This document shows positions 26,366 to 33,764 of a stretch of DNA of 64,000 bases, piece after piece. Each line of letters starts with the position of its first letter. The stretch's first letter is position 1. Where the stretch lies: assembly GCF_026626335.1 (NCBI RefSeq), contig NZ_JAPNTZ010000003.1, forward strand, positions 372,001-436,000, read 5' to 3'. The position numbers and the translations under genes are program-made. This DNA comes from Paractinoplanes pyxinae. GTDB taxonomy: Bacteria; Actinomycetota; Actinomycetes; Mycobacteriales; Micromonosporaceae. Below the pieces are notes generated by a model. It did not search any database and was not told where the DNA came from. It was given only the letters and a program-made list of their open reading frames with translations.

Positions 26366-26824
26366 TCACCGAATGCTCAGGCGGATCGCTCGGGCGCCGT
26401 TGTGCCAGGCTCGGTGCAGGTCTTCCGGGACCGGTTCGCCGGTGGGGTCCAGGGCGATCTTGTTGAACTGGGCGAAGTTGTGATTGCGGCGGGCGATGAC
26501 GGCGTAGTCGGCCACCACCTCGGCCTCGGCGGCGTGGACTCGGACGTCAGCCGTCTTCTTGCGGCCCAGGTGGCGTACCGGGATCTGGTCGCCGGTGCGT
26601 AGGTTGCGGCCCCAGGCGAACGGGGTGCCGATCAGCAGGGCGCCCTCGTGGGCGGTGTAGGCGACCGGGATCACGTAGCGTTTGCCGGTTCGGCGGCCGG
26701 TCACATAGAGCGTGATCAGGTGGCGGCCTATCCCGCGGGACACCAGCGGCGTGGCCAGGAGGCCGCGTATGAGCACGTTGACCAGGCCCTGCGCGGCCAG
26801 CGTCCGGGGTTTCTCATCGGCCAT
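26366..26824 (-). CDS. nitroreductase-family deazaflavin (F420)-dependent oxidoreductase
   Basis: A 152-residue split-barrel protein of the Ddn/DUF385 family. Family landmarks are LITLYVTGRRTGKRYVIPVAY, GALLIGTPFAWGRNLR and the C-terminal NHNFAQFNKIALDPTGEP. In mycobacteria such proteins use reduced F420 to reduce quinones and other acceptors. I chose ATG 26824, preceded by GAGGAGGGG; a GTG three codons earlier is too close to the ribosome site. Substrate unknown. Confidence 0.85.
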   Translation of the reverse strand: MADEKPRTLAAQGLVNVLIRGLLATPLVSRGIGRHLITLYVTGRRTGKRYVIPVAYTAHEGALLIGTPFAWGRNLRTGDQIPVRHLGRKKTADVRVHAAEAEVVADYAVIARRNHNFAQFNKIALDPTGEPVPEDLHRAWHNGARAIRLSIR

Positions 26825-26983
26825 CCGGCTCACCCCTCCTCGGCTGGTTCGACCGTAACGCCGGGACGGCGGGCTCGCATGCCTGCCTGGTATGGGCGGG
26901 TATCGGGGTCGGTTCCGGTTTCGGGGCGCCCGACGAAGGCTCGCGCCTGCCGGTCGTACGGGAAAAGGTTTTAGGGTGAAGCG

Positions 26984-28225
26984 ATGAGCGAGCGAGTGAC
27001 CAACTGGGCCGGCAACATCGTTTTCGGCGCGCGGGAAGTGCGGCGGCCGGCGTCGGTCGACGAGGTGCGGCAGATCGTGGCCGCGGGCGGGCCGATCAAG
27101 GTGCTGGGCAGCGGCCACTCCTTCAACCGCATGGCCGACACCGACGGCACGCTGGTCTCGCTGGCCGAGCTGCCGCGGCTGGCCGAGATCAGCGCCGACC
27201 GCAAGTCCGTGCGGGTCGACGGCGGCATCCGGTACGGCGTGCTCGCCGCCCACCTGTACGACAACGGGCTGGCCCTGCACAACACGGCTTCGCTGCCGCA
27301 CATCTCGGTGGCGGGTGCGGTCGCCACCGCCACCCACGGCTCCGGCGAGAAGAACCAGAACCTGGCCGCCGCCGTCTCGTCGATCGAGTTCATCGACGGC
27401 TCCGGCGAGCTGGTCACGCTGGCCCGCGGCGACGCCGACTTCCCGGGCGCCGTGGTCAACCTGGGCGCGCTCGGCATCGTCGTCGCGCTCACCCTCGACG
27501 TGCAACCCGCCTTCGAACTGCGCCAATACGTGTACGACAACGTGCCCCGCGCCTCGGTCGAGCAGCACCTGCACGAGATGCTGGCCGACGGCTACAGCGT
27601 CAGCCTGTTCACCAACTGGACCAGCCTCGACATCAGCCACGCCTGGCTCAAGCGCACCGAGCCCATGACCGGCGACTGGTACGGCGGCCGCCTGGCCGAC
27701 GGCGACCGCCACCCGGTGCCGGGCATGCCGGCCGTCAACAGCACCGAGCAGGGCGGCGTGCCCGGCCCGTGGCATCAGCGACTGCCGCACTTCCGGATGG
27801 AGTTCACCCCGTCCAGCGGCGAGGAGCTGCAGTCGGAGTACCACGTGGCGCGCGAGGACGGGCTGGCCGCGATCGACGCCGTCGCCTCGATCCGGGAGCG
27901 GGTCGCCCCGGTTCTGCAGGTGTGCGAGGTCCGCACGATCAAGGGCGACGACCTGTGGCTGAGCCCCAACTACCGGCGGGACAGCATCGCCCTGCACTTC
28001 ACCTGGATCGCCGACGCCGACGCGGTGACCCCGGTGGTGGCCGAGATCGAGCAGCGCCTGGCCCCGTTGTCGCCGCGCGCCCACCTGGGCAAGGTGTTCA
28101 CCCAGACGCCGTCGACGATCCAGGCCGGGTACGAGCGGTTCGCCGACTTCCAGGCTCTGGTGCGCCGCTACGACCCGTCCGGCACGTTCCGCAACCCGTG
28201 GCTGGCCAACGTTCTGGGCTTCTAG
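26984..28225 (+). CDS. aldO: alditol oxidase (FAD-linked sugar alcohol oxidase)
   Basis: A 413-residue VAO-family flavoprotein very similar along its length to Streptomyces alditol oxidase. VTNWAGNIVF starts the protein; VLGSGHSFN carries His45, the expected covalent FAD attachment site; ASLPHISVAGAVATATHGSG is the FAD-binding loop; AVNSTEQGGVPGPWHQRLPH and FTPSSGEELQSEY are AldO signatures. It oxidises terminal alcohols of xylitol, sorbitol and related polyols with oxygen, giving the aldose and hydrogen peroxide. It stands alone, followed by a terminator. No signal peptide, so cytoplasmic. Confidence 0.9.
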   Translation: MSERVTNWAGNIVFGAREVRRPASVDEVRQIVAAGGPIKVLGSGHSFNRMADTDGTLVSLAELPRLAEISADRKSVRVDGGIRYGVLAAHLYDNGLALHNTASLPHISVAGAVATATHGSGEKNQNLAAAVSSIEFIDGSGELVTLARGDADFPGAVVNLGALGIVVALTLDVQPAFELRQYVYDNVPRASVEQHLHEMLADGYSVSLFTNWTSLDISHAWLKRTEPMTGDWYGGRLADGDRHPVPGMPAVNSTEQGGVPGPWHQRLPHFRMEFTPSSGEELQSEYHVAREDGLAAIDAVASIRERVAPVLQVCEVRTIKGDDLWLSPNYRRDSIALHFTWIADADAVTPVVAEIEQRLAPLSPRAHLGKVFTQTPSTIQAGYERFADFQALVRRYDPSGTFRNPWLANVLGF

Positions 28226-28229
28226 CCCG

Positions 28230-28266
28230 CCCGGCCGATCACGCCGCAGCCCCGCGGGATCGGCCG
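28230..28266. terminator. hairpin terminator between convergent genes
   Basis: CCGGCCGATC (28230-28239) pairs perfectly with GATCGGCCGG (28257-28266) around a 17-base loop. It lies between the aldO stop (28225) and the stop of the small minus-strand gene (28277). Confidence 0.75.
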
Positions 28267-28276
28267 GACAGAACAT

Positions 28277-28567
28277 CTAGTCGGTGACCCGCCAGGCGCG
28301 CAGCTCCCGGCGCGCCTGGTGCCGGTCGCGCCGGCGGTCCTGGCGGCACATGAAGTTGGACTCGACGTGGCCGTGGCTCTCACAACGCCGTACGTAGAAA
28401 GCCGCCGTTCCCTCCCAGCGGCAGCCACCGCGGCGGGCGCGCTCGGGCGTGGCCTGGCGCGGCAGCGTGCACGGCCCGAAACGGTGGTCGTGCACGGGTT
28501 TGCAGCTCACCCCCGGCGCGTCCACCAGCTGCACCCACCAGGGCCGAGTCTTGTCGGTCTTGCTCAT
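28277..28567 (-). CDS. small conserved Cys/His-rich protein of unknown function
   Basis: A 96-residue protein starting MSKTDKTRPWWVQLVDAP, a beginning I have seen in other actinobacterial hypothetical proteins. Cys22, His26, His28, Cys33, Cys49, Cys62, His65 and Cys74 are spaced in a way that could hold one or two metal ions. The C-terminus is strongly basic (RRRDRHQARRELR), so nucleic acid binding is possible. ATG 28567 has GGAAGG upstream. I cannot assign a function; metal binding is inference from residue spacing. Confidence 0.65.
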   Translation of the reverse strand: MSKTDKTRPWWVQLVDAPGVSCKPVHDHRFGPCTLPRQATPERARRGGCRWEGTAAFYVRRCESHGHVESNFMCRQDRRRDRHQARRELRAWRVTD

Positions 28568-28887
28568 CACGGTCACCTTCCGGCTCCGCGCAGCCCCGGG
28601 CTGGGGCTGTCGCTACACCGGATGCACCGCGCTCACCTCATCGACCGACATGCGTCAACGATACGACGGTCGTCACTCCGTCGTGGAAAGCAGATGGGCA
28701 CGCGGCGGCCGGGACCGTCGACCAGGCCACCGCCACCGCACCCAGCTCGGTGGAACCGGGGCGGTACGTCGCGCTCGGCAGGCCTGCCGTCGCGCCCGGT
28801 GCGCCTTCGGCACCAGTACGCGCCAGTACCGCTAGGCCTGCCTGTTGATCAAGGCGCCGCGCTCGGCTTCGCCTGATCGGCAGAGGC
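28568..28887. other. gene-free 320-bp stretch
   Basis: No frame here looks like a protein. It must hold the promoter of the small Cys/His protein and the 3' end region of the LysR gene. The only structure seen is a short inverted pair, GCGGTAC near 28760 and GTACCGC near 28827, and two copies of AGGCCTGCC around it, which could form a weak hairpin. Confidence 0.5.
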
Positions 28888-29787
28888 CTAGTAGCTGTCG
28901 CGGCGAACGACGTGGGTGTCGACCAGCTCCAGGAAGGCCTGGGCGGCCCGCGAAGGCGGGACGGTGGTGCTGCGGGCCACCCCCAGCACCCAGGACTCGG
29001 CCGGTGGGTCGAGCGGGATCGGCACCACCCGGGCGTCGGCCTCGGTGACCAGGGGCGGGACGACGGCCAGGCCGATGCCGGACTCGACGTAGCGGGGAAT
29101 CGTGCCCAGCTCGTTGACCTCGATCGCGATGCGGCGGGTGATGCCGGCCAGTCGGAAGTCGTTGTCGGTGCGGACCCGGTTGCAGAAGCCGGGCGGCAGG
29201 TCGACGAACGCCTGGTCGGCCAGCGCGGCGGGGGAGACGCTCGGCTCGGCGGCCAGCTCGTGGCCGGCCGGCACCAGCAGGCGGGGCTGGAACCAGGCGA
29301 TCTCGTCGACGTGCAGGCCGGGAATGGTCGAGGAGGGCACGCCCACGAAGGCCAGATCGAGCGTGTGCGCGTGCAGGTCGGCCAGCATGCCGTCGGTGCC
29401 GGCGGCGGCCACGCTCAGGGTGAGCTGCACGTGCGGGTGCCGCGAGCGGAAGTCGTGGACGAGCGCGGGCAGGTCGATCATCGTGAGGCCGGACAGCGTG
29501 CCGATCCGCAGGCTGCCGGTGACGCCGTCGCGGACGCCGGCCACCGCGGCCCGGGCCTGGTCGAGCGAGTCGAGGGCGCGCCGGGCCTCGGGCAGCAGGG
29601 CCTGGCCGGCCTCGGTGAGGGCGACGCTCGTGGTCGTCCGCCGGAACAGCGAGGCGCCCAAGTCACGTTCCAGCGCGCGGATGCTGGCCGATACCGTCGA
29701 CTGCACGGCGTGGGTGCGGCGGGCGGCCCGCGTGAAGTTGAGCTCTTCGGCCACGGCCACGAAGAACTGCAGCTGACGTTGTTCCAC
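28888..29787 (-). CDS. LysR-family transcriptional regulator
   Basis: A 299-residue LysR protein. [20 protein letters not shown] and STVSASIRALERDLGASLFR form the HTH; about 90-290 is the effector domain. It is divergent from an NAD-dependent epimerase-like gene with 83 bases between starts and probably regulates it. It is distinct from the other two LysR proteins in this window. Effector unknown. Confidence 0.9.
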   Translation of the reverse strand: MEQRQLQFFVAVAEELNFTRAARRTHAVQSTVSASIRALERDLGASLFRRTTTSVALTEAGQALLPEARRALDSLDQARAAVAGVRDGVTGSLRIGTLSGLTMIDLPALVHDFRSRHPHVQLTLSVAAAGTDGMLADLHAHTLDLAFVGVPSSTIPGLHVDEIAWFQPRLLVPAGHELAAEPSVSPAALADQAFVDLPPGFCNRVRTDNDFRLAGITRRIAIEVNELGTIPRYVESGIGLAVVPPLVTEADARVVPIPLDPPAESWVLGVARSTTVPPSRAAQAFLELVDTHVVRRDSY

Positions 29788-29870
29788 CCGGCCCGCCTAT
29801 CGCCGTCCACGATGAGGGACATCGGAAGCATTCGTTGGCGGCGAACACTGATCCGGGCCAGGCTGGGCGC

Positions 29871-30734
29871 ATGAAGATCTTCCTGACCGGCGCGACCGGT
29901 TACATCGGCTCCCGCGTGCTTCCCGCGCTCACCGCGGCTGGTCACAGCGTCACGGCGTTGGTCCGAACTGATTCCGTACGAGGTGACGGGATGACCGCCG
30001 TCGTCGGTGACATGCGCGACCGCGACCTGGTCGGGCGGCTGGCCTCCGACGCGGACGCGGTCATCGCCCTGGCCACCCCAGGCGACGCGACCAGCGCGGC
30101 GGCCGACGACGACTTCGTCGGAGCTGTGCTGGCCCGACTGCGGCCTGGCGCCACTCTCATTCGTACGGGCGGAATCTGGGTCTATGGCTCGGGCGCGGAC
30201 ATCACCGAGCGCAAGCCCCTGGACGCGCCCCCGATCGTCGCGTGGCGGGAGGCGGTCGACAACCGGGCGCTGACCGCGCCGGGCATCCGGTCGCTGCTGA
30301 TCGAGCCGGGCATCGTGTACGGCTATGGGACGGGCATTCCGGCGCTGCTGTTCGGCGGCCGGCGGACCGACGACGGGCTGGAGCTGATCGGACCGGGCAC
30401 CCAGCACTGGACGACGGTGCATGTCGACGACCTGGCCGAGTTGTACGTGGCGGCGCTGACGCAGGGTGACTCGGGCCAGCGGTTCATCGGCGTCGGCGGC
30501 GAGAATCCGACCGTACGGGAAATGGGCGAAGCGGTCAGCCGGCGCCTCGGCCTTGGAGGGCGGGTCGTGCCCGAGGACGCGACGGCGACGGTGGAACGGC
30601 TCGGTGAGTTCGGCGCGGCGCTGCTGCTGGATCAGCAGGCGTCGGGGGAGAAGGCCCGGCGCGAGCTTTCGTGGAAGCCGACCCGTCCATCGCTGCTCGC
30701 CGAGATCGACTCTGGCGCGTACGACCCGTCGTGA
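29871..30734 (+). CDS. NAD-dependent epimerase/dehydratase-family (atypical SDR) protein
   Basis: A 287-residue extended or atypical SDR. MKIFLTGATGYIGSRVLPAL is the nucleotide-binding start; RTGGIWVYGSG is the strand that normally precedes the active site; HWTTVHVDDLAELYVAAL is the C-terminal signature shared with epimerases. A normal YxxxK pair is not evident after the strand (the region reads VAWREAVDNRAL), so the chemistry may differ from classical epimerases. It is divergent from a LysR regulator. The start is ATG 29871, at the Rossmann strand. Confidence 0.83.
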   Translation: MKIFLTGATGYIGSRVLPALTAAGHSVTALVRTDSVRGDGMTAVVGDMRDRDLVGRLASDADAVIALATPGDATSAAADDDFVGAVLARLRPGATLIRTGGIWVYGSGADITERKPLDAPPIVAWREAVDNRALTAPGIRSLLIEPGIVYGYGTGIPALLFGGRRTDDGLELIGPGTQHWTTVHVDDLAELYVAALTQGDSGQRFIGVGGENPTVREMGEAVSRRLGLGGRVVPEDATATVERLGEFGAALLLDQQASGEKARRELSWKPTRPSLLAEIDSGAYDPS

Positions 30735-30768
30735 CCTGCGGAAACATCGGGTGCTCAGAAAGAAGAGT

Positions 30769-30812
30769 CTTAAGTGTTCCTTAAGCGATAATCTGCCGTG
30801 GGAGCGCTCCCG
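30769..30812 (+). promoter_or_regulatory. promoter with CebR-like operator and a CTTAAG pair
   Basis: GATAAT at 30787-30792 is a good -10. Just downstream, where transcription should begin, lies TGGGAGCGCTCCCG (30799-30812), which matches 13 of 14 bases of the CebR operator TGGGAGCGCTCCCA of cellulose-responsive LacI repressors in Streptomyces; its inner 12 bases are a perfect palindrome. Upstream, CTTAAG occurs twice (30769-30774 and 30780-30785), 11 bases apart, one helical turn, between the expected -35 and -10. No clear -35 is seen. The gene served is the triple-repeat secreted protein. Confidence 0.7.
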
Positions 30813-30864
30813 TATGGATGGCCGAAGCCAAAAATCGGTCCCCCTGGCGGAAGGCGCAGCTCCA

Positions 30865-32046
30865 ATGTACAGAGCCCGGTACAACAAGTCCCGCACGACT
30901 TCGCGCCGCTGGCAGATCGGTGCGGTCGCGGGCGTCGCCGTAGTCCTGGCCGGCGTGGGTCTGGGTGTCGCCTCGGCCGCCGAGACGGTGCCCACCGTGA
31001 ACTGCCCGCAGGTCAACAACCTGCCGGCCGTGCCCGCCCAGGCCCAGGCCGAGGTGCAGCGCAACCTTGAACTGCTCAACACGCAGATCTCGGAAGCCAA
31101 CAACCGGCTGCGCACCTCGGTCGGCCAGGGCGGCCCCAACTTCATCCAGAACGCGATCCTGGGCCCGCTGAAGGACAAGCGGTTTGCCACGATCAACCGG
31201 ATCGAGACGGCGATCGGGCGCAACGCGGCCAAGCCGAACCTGAACGCCGAGGGTCTGTCGACCTGCTCGCTCAACCAGGACGGCGGCGACTCGGCCGAGC
31301 AGCCGACCGACGTGCCCGCGCCCGGCGCCGGCTCCGGCGATGGCGAAGGTAATGGCGACGGCGGCGCCGCGGCCGGTGTGCCCACGGTGAACTGCCCCCA
31401 GGTGGACAACCTGCCGGCCGTTCCGGCGCAGGCCCAGGCCGAGGTGCAGCGCAACCTCGAGCTGCTCAACACCCAGATCGCCGAGGCCAACAACCGGCTG
31501 CGGACGTCGGTCGGCCAGGGCGGCGCCAACTTCATCCAGAACGCGATCCTCGGGCCGCTGAAGGACAAGCGGTTCGCCACGATCAACCGGATCGAGACGG
31601 CGATCGGGCGCAACGCGGCCAAGCCGAACCTGAACGCCGAGGGCCTGTCGACCTGCTCGCTGAACGAGAACGGCGGCGACTCGGCCGAGCAGCCGACCGA
31701 GGTTCCCGGTGCGGGTGCCGGCGGCGGGAACACCGGTGGCGGGAACGCGGCCGTCGCCACCGTCAACTGCCCGCAGGTGAACAACCTGCCCGAGATCCCG
31801 GCCCAGGCGGCGGCCGAGGTGCAGCGCAACCTCGAGCTGCTGAACACCCAGATCGCCGAGGCCAACGCCCGCATCGCGTCGTCGGTCGGCCAGGGCGGCC
31901 CCAACTTCATCCAGAACGCCATCCTCGGCCCTCTGGAGGACAAGCGGTTCGCCACGATCAACCGGATCGAGACGGCGATCGGCCGCACCGCCGCCAAGCC
32001 GAACCTGAACGCCGAGGGCCTGGCCCCGTGCGCCCTCAACCAGTGA
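30865..32046 (+). CDS. secreted protein made of three near-identical ~96-residue repeats
   Basis: A 393-residue exported protein of a kind I do not recognise. A signal peptide covers residues 1-39 (basic start, GAVAGVAVVLAGVGLGVASA, cleavage after ASA). Three repeats follow at about 43-138, 172-268 and 299-393, joined by Gly/Ala/Pro/acidic linkers of about 30 residues. Each repeat starts TVNCPQV and ends near EGLSTCSLN; its two Cys are always 87 residues apart (47/134, 177/264, 302/389), so one disulfide per repeat is likely. The core has helical stretches such as AQAEVQRNLELLNTQI and KRFATINRIETAIGR. No enzyme motif or wall anchor is seen. I chose ATG 30865, with GGAAGG upstream; ATG 30814 would put extra polar residues before the signal. 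A CebR-like operator precedes it. Confidence 0.85.
   Translation: MYRARYNKSRTTSRRWQIGAVAGVAVVLAGVGLGVASAAETVPTVNCPQVNNLPAVPAQAQAEVQRNLELLNTQISEANNRLRTSVGQGGPNFIQNAILGPLKDKRFATINRIETAIGRNAAKPNLNAEGLSTCSLNQDGGDSAEQPTDVPAPGAGSGDGEGNGDGGAAAGVPTVNCPQVDNLPAVPAQAQAEVQRNLELLNTQIAEANNRLRTSVGQGGANFIQNAILGPLKDKRFATINRIETAIGRNAAKPNLNAEGLSTCSLNENGGDSAEQPTEVPGAGAGGGNTGGGNAAVATVNCPQVNNLPEIPAQAAAEVQRNLELLNTQIAEANARIASSVGQGGPNFIQNAILGPLEDKRFATINRIETAIGRTAAKPNLNAEGLAPCALNQ
30991..32043 (+). repeat. three in-frame coding repeats
   Basis: The repeat units lie at 30991-31278, 31378-31668 and 31759-32043. Units one and two are offset by 390 bases and are nearly identical even at silent positions over the last 90 bases (31185-31273 against 31575-31663), while unit three is more diverged. 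This points to a recent duplication or ongoing gene conversion between the first two. Confidence 0.85.
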
Positions 32047-32088
32047 CATCAGTGAGCATCACCTGGGGCTGACCGCCCCTCCTCGCCA

Positions 32089-32122
32089 GACGCGCGCCCG
32101 GACCCCCACCCGGGCGCGCGTC
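32089..32122. terminator. strong hairpin terminator between convergent genes
   Basis: A perfect 13-bp stem, GACGCGCGCCCGG with CCGGGCGCGCGTC, encloses an 8-base loop. It separates the repeat-protein gene (stop 32046) from the convergent FUSC-type gene (stop 32130). Confidence 0.85.
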
Positions 32123-32129
32123 TCCGCGT

Positions 32130-33485
32130 TCACCGCGGTCCGCGGTCGGTCTTGGTGGTCACGGCCTTCTCCCAGAAACTTCGTACGGCCGGTACGACCT
32201 CGGACACCGCCGGGATCCCGGGGCTCGTCTCCCGCGCGCCGACTTCGAGCGCCGGCGCCGACCGTTCCAGCGCACCGGCCATGCGGTCGATGTCGGTCAG
32301 GATGGAACCGGTCAGCACCAGCACCCCGGTGTCCTCGACCTGGCTGCGCACCTTGTGCAGGGTCTGCCGGCGAGCCTCGCGCAGCCCGTCCAGCAGGTCC
32401 TCGAGGTCGTCGGCGTCACGGGTGGTGTCGGCGTCCGGGTCGGTCTCCAGCGTGGCGTGCGCGGCGAAAGCCTCCGACGCGGCCTTGAGCAAAGGTCCGA
32501 TGTCATCCGGTACGCCGGGACTGTGCGGGGTGACGGCGGCGTCGAACATCGTCCGGGCCACCGAATTCACCTGGTGCACCCCGTGCTCGAGGACGCGGAA
32601 GGTGTGGTGCACCGGCGTCACCTCGGTCAGCGGTGTCGTCAGCGACCACCGGGCCTGCCGGTCCAGGTCGTCCACCGCGTCGACCGCCTCGCCCAGGGTC
32701 TCGCCGAGCTGGCGGGAGCGCGCGAGCCATTGAGTGGCCTGGTCCCGGCCGTAGCCGCGGGCCGCACCGGTCCCCAGGTCGCCGAGCAGGCGGGCGATCT
32801 CGGCCGAGAGATGGGCCAGCTTGTCGTGCGCCCGTTCCAGCGGCGTCATCCCGCCGACCAGCGGCGACAGGATCATGCCGATCACGATGCCCAGCGCCGT
32901 GGCCCCGACGCGCTCCCAGACGAACTGCTCGGTGACGGCGCTGCCGGCCACCAGAACGCCCAGCGAGGTCGCGGGCACGGTCACCGCCCCGTCGCCCAGG
33001 CGCAACAGCCGCCCGACGACCAGCCCGGACCCGGCGATCACGGCGATCGACACCGGGCTCGGACCGAACACCCCCCACACGCCGACCGCGAACCCGATCC
33101 CGGAGGCGGTGCCGACCAGGCGCTTCGTGCCCTCCCGGACCGAGGCGTGCGCGCTGAGGTGAACCGACAGGATCGCGGTGATCGACGCGGTGACCGCGCC
33201 GACCATCTGCAGGGTCTCGGCCGTGAACCAGGCGATGCCGGCGGCGATCGCGGCCACCAGGATGGAGCGGGCCACGGCCGGATCCATCCGCTCGTACCAC
33301 CGGCGGGCGAACCGGCGGAACCCGGCCGGGATGTGCGGGCGTACCTCGTCCAGCAGGGCCCGGCCCAGAGCCTCGACGACCGGCTTGACCTTGCGGCGCA
33401 GCACCGCCGTCGCCACCGCGCACAGCAGAAGGATCGTGGCGACGATCGTGATCGGGTTCGCGGACTCGACGAGCGACTCGGGCAA
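32130..33485 (-). CDS. FUSC-family / aromatic acid exporter-like membrane protein
   Basis: A membrane protein of about 451 residues. An N-terminal helix (ITIVATILLLCAVATAVL) is followed by about six helices, including SILVAAIAAGIAWFTAETLQ, VGAVTASITAILSVH, and GATALGIVIGMILSPLVGG, the pattern of the FUSC/ArAE exporter half. The remaining 200 residues are a cytoplasmic helical domain. The start is uncertain: I chose TTG 33485 because no ATG or GTG lies near the first helix. The frame stays open upstream, but that part has no protein-like character. Substrate unknown. Confidence 0.75.
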   Translation of the reverse strand: MPESLVESANPITIVATILLLCAVATAVLRRKVKPVVEALGRALLDEVRPHIPAGFRRFARRWYERMDPAVARSILVAAIAAGIAWFTAETLQMVGAVTASITAILSVHLSAHASVREGTKRLVGTASGIGFAVGVWGVFGPSPVSIAVIAGSGLVVGRLLRLGDGAVTVPATSLGVLVAGSAVTEQFVWERVGATALGIVIGMILSPLVGGMTPLERAHDKLAHLSAEIARLLGDLGTGAARGYGRDQATQWLARSRQLGETLGEAVDAVDDLDRQARWSLTTPLTEVTPVHHTFRVLEHGVHQVNSVARTMFDAAVTPHSPGVPDDIGPLLKAASEAFAAHATLETDPDADTTRDADDLEDLLDGLREARRQTLHKVRSQVEDTGVLVLTGSILTDIDRMAGALERSAPALEVGARETSPGIPAVSEVVPAVRSFWEKAVTTKTDRGPR

Positions 33486-33764
33486 CGCTGCGGCTTTCTC
33501 TACACGACGGTGATCCAGTCGGGAAAAGTATCGCCACTGGCCGAGGCAAATGTCGCGAATACGGGAATTGTGATAGGGGTCGCGGCCGCCTCCCGGCCAA
33601 GGGGCAAAACGCCGACATTTGCGGCCCGGCGGGGTGGTCTCCGCGGCTTGCCGGTCGGGGCCGGCGAGGCTTTGTCGGTTCGTGCTCAAAATGGTGACGA
33701 CGGGCATGCGTAGCGCGCGTCACGACTGTGTATTCGCGCTGCTTCCGCGGGGTAGCTTCGCGCC

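Noticed and set aside
28760..28833. GCGGTAC...GTACCGC inverted pair as a terminator or operator
   Set aside because: Arms are only 7 bases and about 60 bases apart, and it is not placed directly after a stop codon.
33486..33707. N-terminal extension of the FUSC-type protein to an ATG at 33707
   Set aside because: The extra 74 residues are polar and irregular, and the first membrane helix starts right after the internal TTG; the extension covers the likely promoter.
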